Assembly: GCF_938041645.1 (NCBI RefSeq)
Contig: NZ_CALIST010000047.1
Span: 1 to 14,853, forward strand
Source of the DNA: an uncultured Campylobacter sp.
GTDB lineage: Bacteria; Campylobacterota; Campylobacteria; Campylobacterales; Campylobacteraceae
DNA length: 14,853 bases
Direction: 5' to 3'
Shown: positions 1 through 8,107 of the stretch, one piece after another
How the letters are laid out: the number at the start of each line of letters is the position of its first letter
Position numbering within the stretch: position 1 is the stretch's first letter
The notes under the pieces: generated by a model
Database searches by the model: none
What the model saw: only the letters and a program-made list of their open reading frames with translations
What the model was told of the DNA's origin: nothing
Program-made: the position numbers and the translations under genes

Positions 1-368
1 TAGAAAAAGCTATTTCTAAGGAAGGTTTTAAAAATAAAGTCTATACTCAAAAAGAGTTGGAGAATATTGAAAAAAGAGGAGATAGAGTAGAAACTTATGC
101 TGGAATATTCTCTGCAAAGGAAGCTATTTCAAAGGCTATTGGAACAGGCGTTAGGGAATTTTCTTTAACAGATTTAGAAATATTAAATGATGATTTAGGT
201 AAGCCTTATGTTGCTGTATCAGAAAAATTAGATAAAATTATAAAGGATAAAAACAAAATTAAAGAATTTAAAAATAGGCTCATAAATAATATTTCCAAAA
301 ATGATATGAAAAAGGATAAATATACTATATTTATGGATATTATAAAAAAGATCTTAACAAATCTGTAG
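1..368 (+). CDS. acpS: Holo-ACP synthase (AcpS), 5'-truncated by window edge, Fusobacterium-like
   Basis: AcpS moves 4'-phosphopantetheine from CoA to the serine of apo-acyl carrier protein, in the cytoplasm. The frame is open from position 3, so the true start lies outside the window; a TTG at 57 is only an internal codon. Visible family blocks are YTQKELENIEKRG, the catalytic helix YAGIFSAKEAISKAIGTG (with the Mg-binding Glu of AKEA) and LEILNDDLGKPYV. The family's C-terminal SISH block, normally soon after GKPYV, is absent from all three forward frames. Instead about 45 Lys/Asn-rich residues run to the stop, making the protein longer than the usual ~120 residues and probably inactive or altered. 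Base composition is far more AT-rich than the next genes and the sequence is unlike Campylobacter AcpS. It could be transferred DNA, a rearranged fragment, or a contig join. The family call is secure; functionality is doubtful. Confidence 0.8.
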   Translation, partial: EKAISKEGFKNKVYTQKELENIEKRGDRVETYAGIFSAKEAISKAIGTGVREFSLTDLEILNDDLGKPYVAVSEKLDKIIKDKNKIKEFKNRLINNISKNDMKKDKYTIFMDIIKKILTNL

Positions 369-434
369 GGAATAATAAATCCAAAGTCACAGCTTATTTT
401 GCTCTTGTTTTGAATTGTCGGTTGCTTATGCAAT

Positions 435-450
435 AGTTTTGATCAAAACT
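435..450. repeat. Perfect 16-bp palindrome in the acpS/cobW-like gap
   Basis: AGTTTTGATCAAAACT equals its own reverse complement. It lies between the convergent ends of the AT-rich acpS fragment (stop at 368) and the CobW-family gene (stop at 480). It could fold as a 6-bp stem with a GATC loop, but no T-run follows on either strand, so it is a poor intrinsic terminator. It marks approximately where composition changes from Fusobacterium-like to Campylobacter-like. Confidence 0.5.
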
Positions 451-479
451 CTAAAAGGCGTTTACTTGTCTATTTTTGA

Positions 480-2237
480 TTAATTATTTATAAATTTATC
501 CATAACTAAAGCGCTTTCATCTATCTCTCGTCCGATGAAGACCAAAAAATTATCGCAGCATTTGCGGTCGCTAAAAGGCGTTATCTCAAATTTGCCGTTT
601 ACGAACTGCACGACGTATTGAGCCTCGTCGTTTTTGAAGCTTGCAAGCCCCTTTATGCGGTAAAAATTTTCCGGTATGTCGCTCATAAATTTGATGAAAT
701 TTTGCCTATCGATGTCCTCAGGAAGGTCTTTTTTAAACGAGACTATCCCCTCGTCTTCGTGCGTTGCGTGCATCTTGCCCTCGAGTAGGACGGACGCCAT
801 ATACGAAGTGTCGCTCTGGCGGTAGAGCAGGTAGTTTGGATTGAGCTCGGCGTCCACCGTCTCGAATATCTCGGCGCAGCGGTTGTTTTGGATCAAAGCT
901 TGTCGTATCCGCTCCTTTTGCTCGCTTGAGATCAGATCGATTTTATTGAGCACTATGACGTCGGCAGCCTTGATCTGCTCGAGCATTATTTTTGATCTGC
1001 CGCGCTCTTTTAAAAAATTCGTCCCATCGACGACTGTGACGATGGCACATAGATTGACCTCGTCTTTGATCTCGTTTAGCTCGCTTAAGATATTGAAAGG
1101 ATTGGCGACGCCGGTGGTTTCAAGCACGATGCTGTCGGGCTTTTTGGGCTTGAGCTGCGAAATCGCGAGCTTGATCTGCCCCGCCATTGAGCAGCAAACG
1201 CACCCCTCGTCAATCTCTACGAGCGCGTATTTAGCATCCAGCAGCGCGCCGTCGAGGCCGATTTTGCCGATCTCGTTTTGGATGATGCCGGTAAATCTAT
1301 TTTGCGCCGTTTCGTGCTCGATGAAATTTTGAATAAATTTCGTCTTGCCAGAGCCCAGATAGCCGGTGATGATGAAAAAATTTGGCCGCTCGCCGCCTTG
1401 CATAAAAATTTGCTTTTTATCCTCTTTAGCTAAGCGCAGCAAAAATTTAAACAAAGGCGCCGAGCCGGATAGCTTTTTAAAAGATCTGTCGTCAAATTTA
1501 ATGCGCCCGTCGCTCGTGTCCTCGCCGTAGATTAAATTTACAAAAATTTCGCCGCAGAGCGGATCTGCTTTGCTTTTTAAATTTCGATCTTTGTCGTAGA
1601 TCACGGCGCGAGCCGCTTTTTTGTAAATTTCAAAGCTCTCGTAGCGTGGCTCGTAAATTTTACAAAGCGCTATATGCAAAAAGTTCATAAACGCAAGCGA
1701 TACCCTAAAGCAGGGGAAATTTTTATCGAGCCCCTCTTTTGCGATGATCTGCTTGCCCTCTACGCAGACGCCGTCCTTTGCGTACGATCTATCTCTGAGC
1801 TTCGTTTCAAAAGATAGCGCTATGCCCCGCTCTTGCGGCTTTAAATAGATCGTAGCGACGCAGAAGTTATTTAAAAGCTCCCCGTGCGCGGAGAAATTTC
1901 GCACCTTTGCCAAAAAGTCCGGCTCCCCAGCCAAAACGGCTTCAAAAAGCGATACGCTACCGAGCAGCTCGTCATTTGCGGAGGGAAAATAATAAAGCTC
2001 AAATACGCCCGCGCCCTCTTTCACCTCCCGCAAAACGATGCCGTAAATTCCGCCGTAAAAGCCAAATTTGATGCTCCAGCATTCATTAAAATAGTTCCCC
2101 TTATACATCCCCTGATACCTGCTTGAGGATTTTACGTCGCTATCGTAAAGAGACTTCATCAATATACATCTCATAAGCGACCTGTAATCCTCAAACGAGT
2201 ATTTAAATTTCAAAGGGAAAATATCTTGAAATTCCAT
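480..2237 (-). CDS. CobW/G3E-family GTPase with large N-terminal extension
   Basis: G3E GTPases (CobW, UreG, HypB, ZNG1/YeiR relatives) use GTP to insert or traffic metal ions. Numbering from the TTG at 2249, a P-loop GYLGSGKT is at about residues 296-303, the metal-binding CVCC at 350-353 (preceded by EIDEG), ETTG at 377-380, VVDG at 406-409 and the guanine-specificity NKID at 435-438. A CobW_C-like region follows (FYRIKGLASF). The first ~290 residues are not part of the usual ~320-residue family core and I do not recognise them; they hold scattered Cys but no clear motif. I prefer the ATG at 2237 (585 residues), with GGA nine bases upstream and four bases after the previous stop. A TTG at 2249 would give 589 residues and an 8-base overlap. 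It is the last gene of a three-gene operon, and the neighbouring metallo-hydrolase suggests metal supply as a role (inference). Confidence 0.85.
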   Translation of the reverse strand: MEFQDIFPLKFKYSFEDYRSLMRCILMKSLYDSDVKSSSRYQGMYKGNYFNECWSIKFGFYGGIYGIVLREVKEGAGVFELYYFPSANDELLGSVSLFEAVLAGEPDFLAKVRNFSAHGELLNNFCVATIYLKPQERGIALSFETKLRDRSYAKDGVCVEGKQIIAKEGLDKNFPCFRVSLAFMNFLHIALCKIYEPRYESFEIYKKAARAVIYDKDRNLKSKADPLCGEIFVNLIYGEDTSDGRIKFDDRSFKKLSGSAPLFKFLLRLAKEDKKQIFMQGGERPNFFIITGYLGSGKTKFIQNFIEHETAQNRFTGIIQNEIGKIGLDGALLDAKYALVEIDEGCVCCSMAGQIKLAISQLKPKKPDSIVLETTGVANPFNILSELNEIKDEVNLCAIVTVVDGTNFLKERGRSKIMLEQIKAADVIVLNKIDLISSEQKERIRQALIQNNRCAEIFETVDAELNPNYLLYRQSDTSYMASVLLEGKMHATHEDEGIVSFKKDLPEDIDRQNFIKFMSDIPENFYRIKGLASFKNDEAQYVVQFVNGKFEITPFSDRKCCDNFLVFIGREIDESALVMDKFINN

Positions 2238-2241
2238 GCTT

Positions 2242-3393
2242 CTATCCAAATTTAACCTTATCGCCGTTGCCGAGATAATCGGACGTTTTGGTTCTAAATC
2301 TAGCCGTGCCCTTTACGATCGGATAGCCCTCGCGGACGAATTTTTGCACGGTCAGAAGGCCCGTGCAGTGGTTGCACGCCATGACCTGGTAGTTCCATCT
2401 TTTCAGTCCGATAACTAGATCGTCGTATTTTGGATCCCAGTCGTCAAACGGCGAGATATGAAGTCCGCCGTAAAGCCCGTAGAGTTGATCGTTGTCGTAC
2501 TTAAGCTCCTTATGCGCGGAATCCGAGAAGGTAATGATACCCTGATGGCAGCAGCCCGTGATACTCACAAGACCTTTGTCTTTAACGTTTACGAAGATCG
2601 ACTGCTCGCCAAAAACCCTCGTAATGATAGGGCAATCGTAGCAAAACGTACACATTCCGGGCTCGATCTCGTTTCTACCCTTTTTAAACACTACAAGCTC
2701 GCCTTTATGACCCGAATCTTTGATATATTGTCTGCCTTCTGGGTAAAAGCCCTCGTGGATGATGATCCTGATGTCTGGCTTATACTTTAAAACGACGGGT
2801 AAAGCCCAAAAGTGATCGTAGTGCTCGTGCGACATTATGAGGGTATCTATTTCGCCGCTTTGCAGCATCTTATCGATCCCCTCCCGCTTAAAACACTCGT
2901 GCATCCATTTGTAGGACCAGCCGCAATCAAGCAGATATTTTTTCTTTTCTCCGTTTAGACGCTCTATCTCTATGAGAGCGGAGTAGCCGCCCGCGTTATC
3001 GGGATTTACGGAAAGTTTTTTGGTTACCTCCCACGCCTCATCGATTTTATCGGGTAGAAGATGCTTGATTTGTGAAATTCCCTCTTCGTAGCTGCCTTTG
3101 GCAAGCCCTTTGCCGTTACCAAACGGTGGCCAGTTAAATAGATATTGATTGACTAGCAGTCCGCCTGCGCCTTTAATATCTCCCATCAGCATCGAGTTGT
3201 CAAACCAGCTCGTTTCGGAGATATTAGTAACCTCGACGCTTTTGATCGTGCCAAAATCGGTCATCTTTCGCACTTCATCGGGAAGAAAAAATTCTCTCGC
3301 AGGAGAGTATGAAAACACCCCCATCGATGCAAGTGCGCCGAGTCCTATGCCCGCTGCGCCGCCTTTTATAAAATCTCTTCTAGCTTCATTCAT
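2242..3393 (-). CDS. Tat-exported MBL-fold metallo-hydrolase (DHPS-like subgroup)
   Basis: A 383-residue metallo-beta-lactamase-fold protein. The N-terminus has a twin-arginine motif RRDFIKGG at about residues 5-12 followed by an Ala/Gly-rich hydrophobic stretch, indicating export of the folded enzyme to the periplasm. Metal-ligand motifs are LLDCG (~154-158), SHEHYDH (188-194, ligands H189, H191, D193, H194), TGCCHQG (H283), GGLH (H312) and NHCTG (H342). The GGLH and HCTG pattern is that of the subgroup labelled 7,8-dihydropterin-6-yl-methyl-aminobenzene-phosphate-synthase-like; the substrate cannot be told from sequence. AAAGGA seven bases before the ATG overlaps the stop of the upstream membrane-protein gene, so the two are translated together. 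The Tat signal fits a cofactor loaded in the cytoplasm, for which the CobW-type GTPase downstream is a plausible partner (inference). Confidence 0.85.
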   Translation of the reverse strand: MNEARRDFIKGGAAGIGLGALASMGVFSYSPAREFFLPDEVRKMTDFGTIKSVEVTNISETSWFDNSMLMGDIKGAGGLLVNQYLFNWPPFGNGKGLAKGSYEEGISQIKHLLPDKIDEAWEVTKKLSVNPDNAGGYSALIEIERLNGEKKKYLLDCGWSYKWMHECFKREGIDKMLQSGEIDTLIMSHEHYDHFWALPVVLKYKPDIRIIIHEGFYPEGRQYIKDSGHKGELVVFKKGRNEIEPGMCTFCYDCPIITRVFGEQSIFVNVKDKGLVSITGCCHQGIITFSDSAHKELKYDNDQLYGLYGGLHISPFDDWDPKYDDLVIGLKRWNYQVMACNHCTGLLTVQKFVREGYPIVKGTARFRTKTSDYLGNGDKVKFG

Positions 3394-3403
3394 CTCAGAT
3401 CCT

Positions 3404-4795
3404 TTATTTAAAAATTGTAAGCATATTGCCCACGGCGGGCGCTAGATAAACTACGGCGAGATAGATGACCACGCCTATGATAAAGCCTACCACCAAGCCT
3501 TTGATGGAATTTTTATTTCTAAAATCGTCTTCCTCGCCCGCTTCCTCCGCCTCTTCCTTCTTGCCGGCAAGCTTCCAGCCGGGCCAGCCATCCATAAACC
3601 AGTAATTTATCAGCATGACGTTGATAAACCAGATCATCGGAATCATCGGGAATTGTTGCGGATGCGAAAAGCCTTTTTGAGTGCCCAGCAAAAAGTGCGA
3701 GACCTGATAATAGACGTAGTATAGGACGATAGCCGCCGTCATGCTTATGATCGTTCTAAGAAGGATATTGACGGGCTTTGAAAATTTATTGACCGCGTTG
3801 TTGCAGTAAAATTTAATAAATAGCACCGGCACCAGCCAAAATATAGCTATCTCGCCTACGTGCAGCCAGCGCCAATCTGGCGCAAAAAGCCTTCTATCGC
3901 CTCTAATATGCACGCCCCAGATGAGCTCTTGCAAATAGTAAAAGAAAAACGAAAAGCAAAACGCCATCGCTATAATGCCAAAAAACGACGCCGTCCTTCT
4001 AAGCCAGTTCGTCTTAATAAGGCTAAAAGGATACCTCTCCCAGATGGTCTCATACACCCAAACCATAACGGTACAGCACATAATCCATGCGATATTGAAA
4101 TTTCCGTGCACGGTATCGGCGAAATTATGCCACCAAGGCGGAGTGATGGATGTGTATTTTTGCCATGGATCGAATAAAATTCCCATTTGCGAGTGAAAAA
4201 ATACGAAATATACGATCATACTTAGCAAAAAGGTCCAGATAAAAACTGTAAAGCCTTTAACGGGCTGCTTTAGCTTCTGCCACGGCGAATTATCCACAGC
4301 CACCACCCAAGAAGGACTTAGCCACGACGCGATAGCGGCAAACATCAAAATAGCCTGTGCCGAATACTCAAGCGCGTAAAAATCGGTTATGCCAAGCTCT
4401 GCAAGCCTTCGCGGACTAAAATACGATATGGCAAGCTCGCCTAGAATAAATTCGAAGAATATCTTTAAGAATACGAAGAAGGTAAAAAATACCATCACCG
4501 TAAAGATAATGCCCTTTTTCGCTGGCCCCGCCGTATAGAGCCACTCTCTTTTAAAAGGCCAAAAATCAAAAATATACGCTATCCAGATGATAACTACAAG
4601 TAGCCACCTGCACCACATATATCCCACGTAAGGGGTATACATCCTCATCAGTCCCCTAGGATCTTGAAAGATCCACCACGATGCGTAAAACACTACAAAC
4701 AAAAACAGAGTGTTTACAAGCACCGATGTGAGCGGAGAATACCTTCTAACAAGCTTCCGCTCCTCCAGATAAATTTTGTCTTCAGGTTCGCTCAT
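3404..4795 (-). CDS. Polytopic inner-membrane protein, ~11 helices, function unknown
   Basis: 463 residues, very rich in Trp, Phe and Tyr. Hydrophobic segments lie near residues 23-43, 57-79, 95-118, 141-160, 181-201, 232-250, 267-289, 312-330, 343-365, 383-401 and 432-452. An acidic loop (KKEEAEEAGEEDD, ~412-424) precedes the last helix. Conserved-looking His/Trp patches such as PPWWHNFADTVHGNFN (219-234) and RRLFAPDWRWLHVGE (301-315) sit in loops and might bind a ligand or metal. I do not recognise the family; a transporter or the membrane anchor of a periplasmic enzyme are both possible. The start is well supported: AAGGAGG lies 6 bases before the ATG. It is first in the operon, only 10 bases from the Tat-exported MBL enzyme, which suggests the two act together at the membrane. 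Confidence 0.8.
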   Translation of the reverse strand: MSEPEDKIYLEERKLVRRYSPLTSVLVNTLFLFVVFYASWWIFQDPRGLMRMYTPYVGYMWCRWLLVVIIWIAYIFDFWPFKREWLYTAGPAKKGIIFTVMVFFTFFVFLKIFFEFILGELAISYFSPRRLAELGITDFYALEYSAQAILMFAAIASWLSPSWVVAVDNSPWQKLKQPVKGFTVFIWTFLLSMIVYFVFFHSQMGILFDPWQKYTSITPPWWHNFADTVHGNFNIAWIMCCTVMVWVYETIWERYPFSLIKTNWLRRTASFFGIIAMAFCFSFFFYYLQELIWGVHIRGDRRLFAPDWRWLHVGEIAIFWLVPVLFIKFYCNNAVNKFSKPVNILLRTIISMTAAIVLYYVYYQVSHFLLGTQKGFSHPQQFPMIPMIWFINVMLINYWFMDGWPGWKLAGKKEEAEEAGEEDDFRNKNSIKGLVVGFIIGVVIYLAVVYLAPAVGNMLTIFK

Positions 4796-4830
4796 CGCTT
4801 CCTCCTTACATAAAATTTAATCTTTATTAA

Positions 4831-4836
4831 ATTATA
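4831..4836 (-). promoter_or_regulatory. Putative -10 for the membrane protein/MBL/CobW operon
   Basis: Reading the minus strand, TATAAT lies about 35 bases upstream of the ATG at 4795 and is preceded by a T-run (CTCTTTTTA), as in Campylobacter sigma-70 promoters that lack a strong -35. It lies in the 106-base gap after the histidine kinase stop, so it would give the three-gene operon its own transcript. Confidence 0.5.
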
Positions 4837-4901
4837 TAAAAAGAGTGCAGCTCATTTGTAGCGTAAATTTGGATTAAATTTTAAATTGTCTCAGAAAAGC
4901 T

Positions 4902-6074
4902 TCATTTCGGAAGTTTGATTATGAAATTTGAGCCGCCTTTTAGGCTCTCTACGACGAGCGAGCCCTTGCAGTGATCTTCGATGATGATCTTTGACATATA
5001 TAGCCCGATGCCGGTGCCGTTTTTGCTGGCTTTGGTAGAAAAATACAGATCGAAAATTTTATCCGCGATCTCCTTTTTGATGCCGCCTGCATTGTCTTTT
5101 ACGCTTAAGCAAAGATAAGATTTTTCGATATAGGTTGAAATTTCGATAACGCCGTCGTCGATATTTCTTTCCAAAAAGGCGTCCTGCGCATTTTTTATGA
5201 TGTTTAAAATAACCTGCGAAACCTCGTTTTTATATGTGAGCAGGGTTTGGTTGCAGCCGTATTTCGTGTAAATTTTAATCTTTTGATTTTGCAGTATCGC
5301 TTTTACGATATTTATCGCCATATTGCAAAGCTCCTCCAGGCTCGTAACCTCCTTGATCTTGGCGGGCTTAAAGAAATTTCTAAATTCATCGATCGTTTCG
5401 GACAGGTGCTTGGAGTACTGCTCGATCTTGCCGAGCTCCTCCAAAAGAGCCGTTTTGTCAAATTTATCCGCCATCAAGCAACTGGCGCTCAGATATGAAG
5501 CCGTAGCCGAGATAGCGGATAGCGGCTGCCTCCATTGATGCGCTATCATATTTAAAATTTCGCCCATCTGAGCGAGTCTCGATTGATACTGCAGCTGCTC
5601 GTCTTGGCGCCTTATGAGCTTTAGTTGCTCCTCGATCTCGTGGTTGAGAGTTAAATTTAGCCGCTTGACCTTCAGCCTGCTTTGCTTTAATTTCTTCTCC
5701 GCCATCATTCTTTTGGTGATATCCACCACTATCCAAAGCACCTCGTCGTTTCCCGATATGGAATCGCCCGAAATTCTAATCCACAGCCCTTTGCCGCTTT
5801 TGTGCCTTAGCTCGTAGTTTAGCTGCAGAGCCTCATTTTTCCTTACTTTATTAAAGGCGATATCTGCGAAATGCAGGTATTTCTCCTCGCTTAGATGTAT
5901 GGTTTGCGCGGATTTACCGATGATCTCGTCGTATTCGTAACCGAAAATTTTACAAAAGGTTTCGTTGCACTCCATAATGTTTCTTTTCTTGTCCACGATG
6001 AAGATGCCGACGCCGGAATTTGAAAATATCGTCTCAAATCTCTGATGGTTTTTCTTAATGTCCACTATCGCCAT
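4902..6074 (-). CDS. PAS-domain sensor histidine kinase, cytoplasmic
   Basis: A 390-residue two-component sensor. A PAS domain covers about residues 8-122 (FETIFSNSGVGIFIVD, the NETFCKIFGY block, then WIVVDITKR), followed by a coiled linker (~123-165). The dimerisation/phosphoacceptor region has AHQWRQPLSAIS with His179. The ATPase domain has the N box NIIKNAQDAF (291-300), G1 DNAGGI (327-332), F box FDLYFSTK (341-348) and G2 GTGIGL (353-358). There is no signal peptide or membrane helix, so the signal is probably sensed in the cytoplasm through PAS (redox, cofactor or metabolite; not determinable). The HQWRQPL type of H box is common in epsilonproteobacterial kinases. The ATG overlaps the response regulator stop by 10 bases, so the pair is translationally coupled and is the likely cognate pair. 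Confidence 0.9.
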   Translation of the reverse strand: MAIVDIKKNHQRFETIFSNSGVGIFIVDKKRNIMECNETFCKIFGYEYDEIIGKSAQTIHLSEEKYLHFADIAFNKVRKNEALQLNYELRHKSGKGLWIRISGDSISGNDEVLWIVVDITKRMMAEKKLKQSRLKVKRLNLTLNHEIEEQLKLIRRQDEQLQYQSRLAQMGEILNMIAHQWRQPLSAISATASYLSASCLMADKFDKTALLEELGKIEQYSKHLSETIDEFRNFFKPAKIKEVTSLEELCNMAINIVKAILQNQKIKIYTKYGCNQTLLTYKNEVSQVILNIIKNAQDAFLERNIDDGVIEISTYIEKSYLCLSVKDNAGGIKKEIADKIFDLYFSTKASKNGTGIGLYMSKIIIEDHCKGSLVVESLKGGSNFIIKLPK

Positions 6075-6763
6075 TTTATTCTGTATCCTTGCGAGTAGAT
6101 GTTTTCTATCAGCTTATAGCCGATTTTTCGGTGAAATCTGGATATGATATTTCTTACCCGTTTGTCGTCATATCCGCCATAGTCCTCAAACAGCTCATTT
6201 TCTATCTCAAGGCCGCTTGCGATCCGCCCGCTAGAGCTTAAAAGCAGCTGCAACAAAGAGGTTTCGTTTTTGGTTAGTTTGATAATTTCGCCCGCCTTGG
6301 ATAGGGTTAAACTCTGCTTATCCCACACGAAATCGCCGCTTAGATAAATAAACTTTGCGGGTTTGGTTTCGATACTTTGCGTGATTTTTTCAAGCACGCT
6401 TAGTAGATCCTCGGTCGTAAATGGCTTTAGTATGTAGCCGTCCACGCCGATGGATATGGCTTTGGTAAAAAATTTAGACTCATCGTAGGCTGAGAAGATG
6501 ACCGTTTTTACCGAAGGATCGATCTGTTTGATCCGCTCTAACATCTCAAGCCCGTTTATGCCCGGCATATTAATATCGGTAAAAACAATGTCCGCTTTGC
6601 CCGCTTTAAATTTATCGATGCCCTCCTGCGCGTCGCCGCAGTCGGTAACCTGATGAAAGAATAGTTTTAAAATTTTTGCGGTCTGCCGCCTTACCTCATT
6701 ATCATCCTCGACATATAGGGCGCGCATACTGCGAGTTTGAGCCTGTATTTCAGCTATATCCAT
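6065..6763 (-). CDS. OmpR/PhoB-type response regulator
   Basis: 232 residues. The receiver domain occupies about residues 12-128: acidic pocket EDD (19-21), phospho-acceptor Asp63 in VFTDINMPG, Ser91 in VIFSAY, Tyr110 and Lys113 in GYILKPF. A winged-helix DNA-binding domain follows (~135-232), with the transactivation-loop/recognition-helix stretch DDKRVRNIISRFHRKIG and the terminal hairpin YSQGYRIKWR. When phosphorylated by the downstream kinase it should bind promoter DNA; targets are unknown. The start is supported by GGAGGGG seven bases before the ATG. Order regulator then kinase with a 10-base overlap is a standard two-component operon. Confidence 0.9.
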   Translation of the reverse strand: MDIAEIQAQTRSMRALYVEDDNEVRRQTAKILKLFFHQVTDCGDAQEGIDKFKAGKADIVFTDINMPGINGLEMLERIKQIDPSVKTVIFSAYDESKFFTKAISIGVDGYILKPFTTEDLLSVLEKITQSIETKPAKFIYLSGDFVWDKQSLTLSKAGEIIKLTKNETSLLQLLLSSSGRIASGLEIENELFEDYGGYDDKRVRNIISRFHRKIGYKLIENIYSQGYRIKWR

Positions 6764-6802
6764 AATGCAGCCCCTCCTTTTTAAATTTATCCCTTATCGT
6801 AA

Positions 6803-6808
6803 ATTCTA
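6803..6808 (-). promoter_or_regulatory. Possible -10 for the two-component operon
   Basis: On the minus strand TAGAAT sits about 40 bases upstream of the response regulator ATG, in the 91-base gap after the DUF3137-type gene. No good -35 is seen, and read-through from 7769 is an equal alternative. Confidence 0.25.
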
Positions 6809-6854
6809 TTTCGCGCGCTGCAACCCTGTTTTAAATTTACAAAACCGAGTGTTT

Positions 6855-7769
6855 TTATTCCACCTGCCCGAGCTTTTTAAGATAAGCAAAAATTTTAGCG
6901 ATCTCGATCATTTTATTTAGGCTTTCGAGTAGCTTCGCGCTTTGCGAGCTCGGCGCGGATTTGAAAATTTCGCTATTTTCAACGCCGATTACGAGGCTGT
7001 TTTCGCCCAGATAAAGCTCGGTTTTGCCGAATAAATTTACGGTGATCGTTTGCATATTTTCTAAAATTTTTTTGTTCTGCAAAAAGGCGGCGGCGGCGAG
7101 ATTATTAAGATAGACGTCAAACGATGCGCTTAAATGGGGGCTATCTTTTAGCAGCTTGAGATTCGATGCGCCGAAGATAAACTCCCCGCGCGGTACGACC
7201 AAAATTTGGCTATCGAAGGTCTCGCTAAAATCAAATTTTGCAAATAACCCGTCGAATATCGCGGTATCGTCCTTTTTTTTGAGATGCAAAATTTTATCCA
7301 GCTCAAAGACCCGATCCTCTCTGTTTTTATCGAAGTCGCGGCTCAGACAGATATCGCCTATTTTTATGCCAAATTCGGGCGTTTTGCCCACTATCGCATG
7401 CTTGCAAGTGCATAGATTTGCCTCTTTGCGGAGCGGATTTTTGTAAATTTCATCGAGCAAAAACGCGCCGAAGGGCTGAAAAGTAAGGCGTAGCTCCTTT
7501 GCGATCCAGAGCAGAAATTCGTTTTTAAAAGCCTCTTCGCTGAGCGCTTCAAATTTACGCGAAATGCGCACGGCTAGGTATTTGTAAGTCGGATAAGCAA
7601 GAGCCAGCAGCACTAATAAAAATACAAATGAGAAATCTCCGAAATCCTTGCGCATAACGATAAACAGCGCCAGTACTACCACTGCTACACCGCCACGCGC
7701 CTTCCAAAGCGCCACATTGCGCATTCCATCTAGTTTTTGCTTTTTTAATTCGTAAGAAACAAGGCTCAT
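6855..7769 (-). CDS. DUF3137-family membrane protein
   Basis: About 304 residues. Two hydrophobic segments near residues 27-41 and 48-66 are separated by a very short charged turn, giving a membrane hairpin with the rest in the cytoplasm. The body carries features I associate with DUF3137: an early folded region with KIGDICLSRD, then TAIFDGLFAKFDFSETF at ~170-186 followed by ILVVPRGEF, and a C-terminal part predicting a YLNNL...TVNLFGKTELYLG sheet region. Function is unknown. The ATG at 7769 is preferred because GGGGA lies five bases upstream; a GTG one codon earlier is the alternative. It has its own promoter (7800-7827) and starts just after the immunity array, so it probably belongs to the conserved chromosome. 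Confidence 0.7.
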   Translation of the reverse strand: MSLVSYELKKQKLDGMRNVALWKARGGVAVVVLALFIVMRKDFGDFSFVFLLVLLALAYPTYKYLAVRISRKFEALSEEAFKNEFLLWIAKELRLTFQPFGAFLLDEIYKNPLRKEANLCTCKHAIVGKTPEFGIKIGDICLSRDFDKNREDRVFELDKILHLKKKDDTAIFDGLFAKFDFSETFDSQILVVPRGEFIFGASNLKLLKDSPHLSASFDVYLNNLAAAAFLQNKKILENMQTITVNLFGKTELYLGENSLVIGVENSEIFKSAPSSQSAKLLESLNKMIEIAKIFAYLKKLGQVE

Positions 7770-7799
7770 CACTATCCCCGTGAGTGAAATTTGACGCTC

Positions 7800-7827
7800 A
7801 TTATAGCGAAAAATGGGATTAAATCAA
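7800..7827 (-). promoter_or_regulatory. Sigma-70 promoter for the DUF3137 gene
   Basis: On the minus strand TTGATT (7822-7827), a 16-base T-rich spacer ending TTTTTCGC, and TATAAT (7800-7805) lie about 30 bases ahead of the ATG at 7769. This is the clearest -35/-10 pair in the window and means the DUF3137 gene need not depend on transcription from the array upstream. Confidence 0.65.
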
Positions 7828-7866
7828 GCTATATGATAAGCGCGTTGCTATTTATAAGGCGGGTTT

Positions 7867-8088
7867 TTATAATAGCTCAAAAGCATATAAATCGCCGTCT
7901 TTTTCTCTACATTTTACAATATCGCCCTGTTTGAATTCTAAAATTTCATCCAGTTCGGATTCAAATTTCGTCGTATCGGTAATTTTAAAAATATATTGCG
8001 CGATTTGAACAGCCTTTACCGGGCGCCATACATCGATATCTTCATTCAAAATTTTTATAAAAATTTCTTTATCGGTCGCGTTCGCCAT
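7867..8088 (-). CDS. Small conserved-type hypothetical protein, last gene of array
   Basis: 73 residues, soluble, no Cys pair or catalytic motif. The pattern IFIKILNEDIDVWRPVKA near the N-terminus and FKQGDIVKCRE near the C-terminus resembles a widespread small-protein family (LLNEGTDVWRPV ... EFxPGDIVRC) often found scattered in polymorphic-toxin immunity loci; I know no function for it. AGAAAGG lies about 7 bases before the ATG. It follows the 208-residue gene by 19 bases and is the promoter-distal end of the array. Because it is soluble and cytoplasmic, an antidote-type binding protein is possible, but this is inferred from context only. Confidence 0.65.
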   Translation of the reverse strand: MANATDKEIFIKILNEDIDVWRPVKAVQIAQYIFKITDTTKFESELDEILEFKQGDIVKCREKDGDLYAFELL

Positions 8089-8107
8089 ATTAAACCTTTC
8101 TGCCCGG

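Noticed and set aside
206..433. 75-codon minus-strand ORF over the acpS 3' end
   Set aside because: Low-complexity Ile/Phe/Ser translation typical of antisense AT-rich DNA; no ribosome binding site.
435..450. Intrinsic terminator for the CobW operon
   Set aside because: The stem is only 6 bp, AT-rich, and no T-run follows on the minus strand.
841..1332. 163-codon plus-strand ORF inside the CobW-family gene
   Set aside because: Ser-rich antisense shadow of the GTPase domain; the minus strand carries clear G3E motifs over the same span.
7773..7866. attL-like copy of the tRNA-Ala 3' end
   Set aside because: Only a weak partial resemblance (GGGATTAAATCAAG) is found; not enough to call an attachment site.
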